Shown here: positions 63,551-64,000 of the stretch, one piece after another
How positions within the stretch are numbered: the first letter of the stretch is position 1
How the letters are laid out: every line of letters starts with the position of its first letter
DNA from: Panacagrimonas sp046594215
GTDB taxonomy: Bacteria > Pseudomonadota > Gammaproteobacteria > Nevskiales > Nevskiaceae
NCBI GenBank assembly: GCA_046594215.1
Contig: JBKJPX010000108.1
Location: 65,537 to 129,536 of the forward strand
Length of the DNA: 64,000 bases
Direction: 5' to 3'
Position numbers and translations under genes: made by a program
Notes under the pieces: generated by a model
What the model was told of the DNA's origin: nothing
What the model saw: only the letters and a program-made list of their open reading frames with translations
Databases searched by the model: none

Positions 63551-64000
63551 ATGACGTATCGAAACCTCAAGCCGTTTCTCGCGCTTTTCCTGACCACAGT
63601 CATGGGCTTGTGCGGTTGCGGAGGCGGAGGTGGCGGAGGTGACGACGGCTTCTCGGGCGGCCAGGGCCAAGTTGACCTTCTTTCGATCGAACTGACACCC
63701 GGCAGTCAGTCGCTGCCAAAAGGTGTCACTCAGCAGTACGTGGCAACCGGCGTTTACTCGGACAGCAGCACACAGGACTTGAGCACGCAGGTGAGTTGGG
63801 AGACTTCGGACCACGCGCTGGCCACCATCGACAACGCAGGGCTTGTCACCGCGCTGGGTGTTGGTGGCCCGGTCACGGTGACAGCGACGCTGGGGGCTAT
63901 CACGGGCAGCACGACTCTGAGCGTCACCAACGCCACGCTCAGTGCGATCGGCGTGACGCCGGCCAGCCGTTCGCTGGCCGAGGGTCTGACCCAGCAGTAC
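63551..64000 (+). CDS. BIG2 (Ig-like) repeat lipoprotein, start only
   Basis: 150 codons are seen before the window ends, with no stop. Signal peptide FLALFLTTVMGLCGC with a lipobox at GLCGC (lipid Cys C21 or C23), then a Gly/Asp run and a BIG2-type bacterial Ig repeat: LLSIELTPGSQSLPKGVTQQ, VSWETSDHALATIDNAGLVT, VTVTATLGAITGSTTLSV. A second repeat begins at ATLSAIGVTPASRSLAEGLT. Such chains sit on the outer membrane surface. The GC content is lower than that of neighbours. The total length is unknown. Confidence 0.85.
   Translation, partial: MTYRNLKPFLALFLTTVMGLCGCGGGGGGGDDGFSGGQGQVDLLSIELTPGSQSLPKGVTQQYVATGVYSDSSTQDLSTQVSWETSDHALATIDNAGLVTALGVGGPVTVTATLGAITGSTTLSVTNATLSAIGVTPASRSLAEGLTQQY

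Noticed and set aside
63058..63642. 195-codon plus-strand frame over the 63 kb gap
   Set aside because: It overlaps the true lipoprotein start in another frame and shows no protein-like composition.

Overview
This is a 64 kb stretch of chromosome with high GC content (about two thirds G+C by eye). It is densely packed with single genes and short operons on both strands, and no insertion sequence, prophage, CRISPR array or rRNA was seen. It looks like a gammaproteobacterium, probably near Xanthomonadales/Nevskiales. The reasons are a single-chain 1308-residue PurL, a DUF1820 gene, a YjbE/YjbF/YjbH exopolysaccharide set, a tRNA-Gly(CCC) with encoded CCA, and many periplasmic redox proteins. The taxonomic placement is inference.

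Layout. 1-9 kb: start of msrB, an MFS and a DMT transporter, an NlpC/P60 hydrolase, a HIT protein, a Yip1-domain membrane protein, an SDR and an SMP-30 lactonase. 8.1-12.7 kb: a TetR regulator heads a probable five-gene thiol/redox operon on the minus strand (redoxin with four TM segments, YfcG-type GST, Lon-N domain, TlpA-like), with a perfect operator palindrome over its promoter and a second YfcG-type GST divergent from it. 13-19 kb: ABC1 kinase, small DUF proteins, and a rearranged yjb locus (yjbF inverted, yjbG absent, two strong hairpins between yjbE and yjbH). 19-24 kb: acnA, a small unknown protein and a GST. 23-26.5 kb: three glycine-zipper exported proteins with charged tails around a secreted peroxiredoxin. 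26.6-31.5 kb: acyl-CoA dehydrogenase, pirin, a lipoprotein alpha/beta hydrolase and the second copy of a small exported protein family. 31.6-36.9 kb: a haloalkane dehalogenase with every catalytic residue in place, GntR, SDR, fatty acid hydroxylase, AraC and CinA. 37-42.2 kb: purL with an in-frame palindromic insertion, then an MBL hydrolase and DUF1820. 42.7-50.2 kb: GAF plus degenerate GGDEF protein, HIT protein, then a four-gene cluster of three c-type cytochromes (five CXXCH motifs) and a His-bearing membrane protein. 50.2-58.5 kb: a hybrid histidine kinase coupled to a response regulator with a cyclase domain, then an acyl-CoA synthetase/M61 peptidase operon. 58.7-64 kb: small proteins, a thioredoxin-family protein, an Asp-nucleophile hydrolase, a glycine-zipper lipoprotein, tRNA-Gly, a second fatty acid hydroxylase and the start of an Ig-like (BIG2) lipoprotein.

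The best candidate for an undescribed system is the cytochrome cluster at 44292-50233. Its first protein resembles RoxA-type di-haem oxygenases/peroxidases, and its last gene carries a perfect 42-bp palindrome in its coding sequence. Other points worth following are the palindromic insert in purL, the TetR operator architecture, the rearranged yjb locus, and a two-member exported protein family (1634-2443 and 30771-31532) that I cannot assign to any known family.
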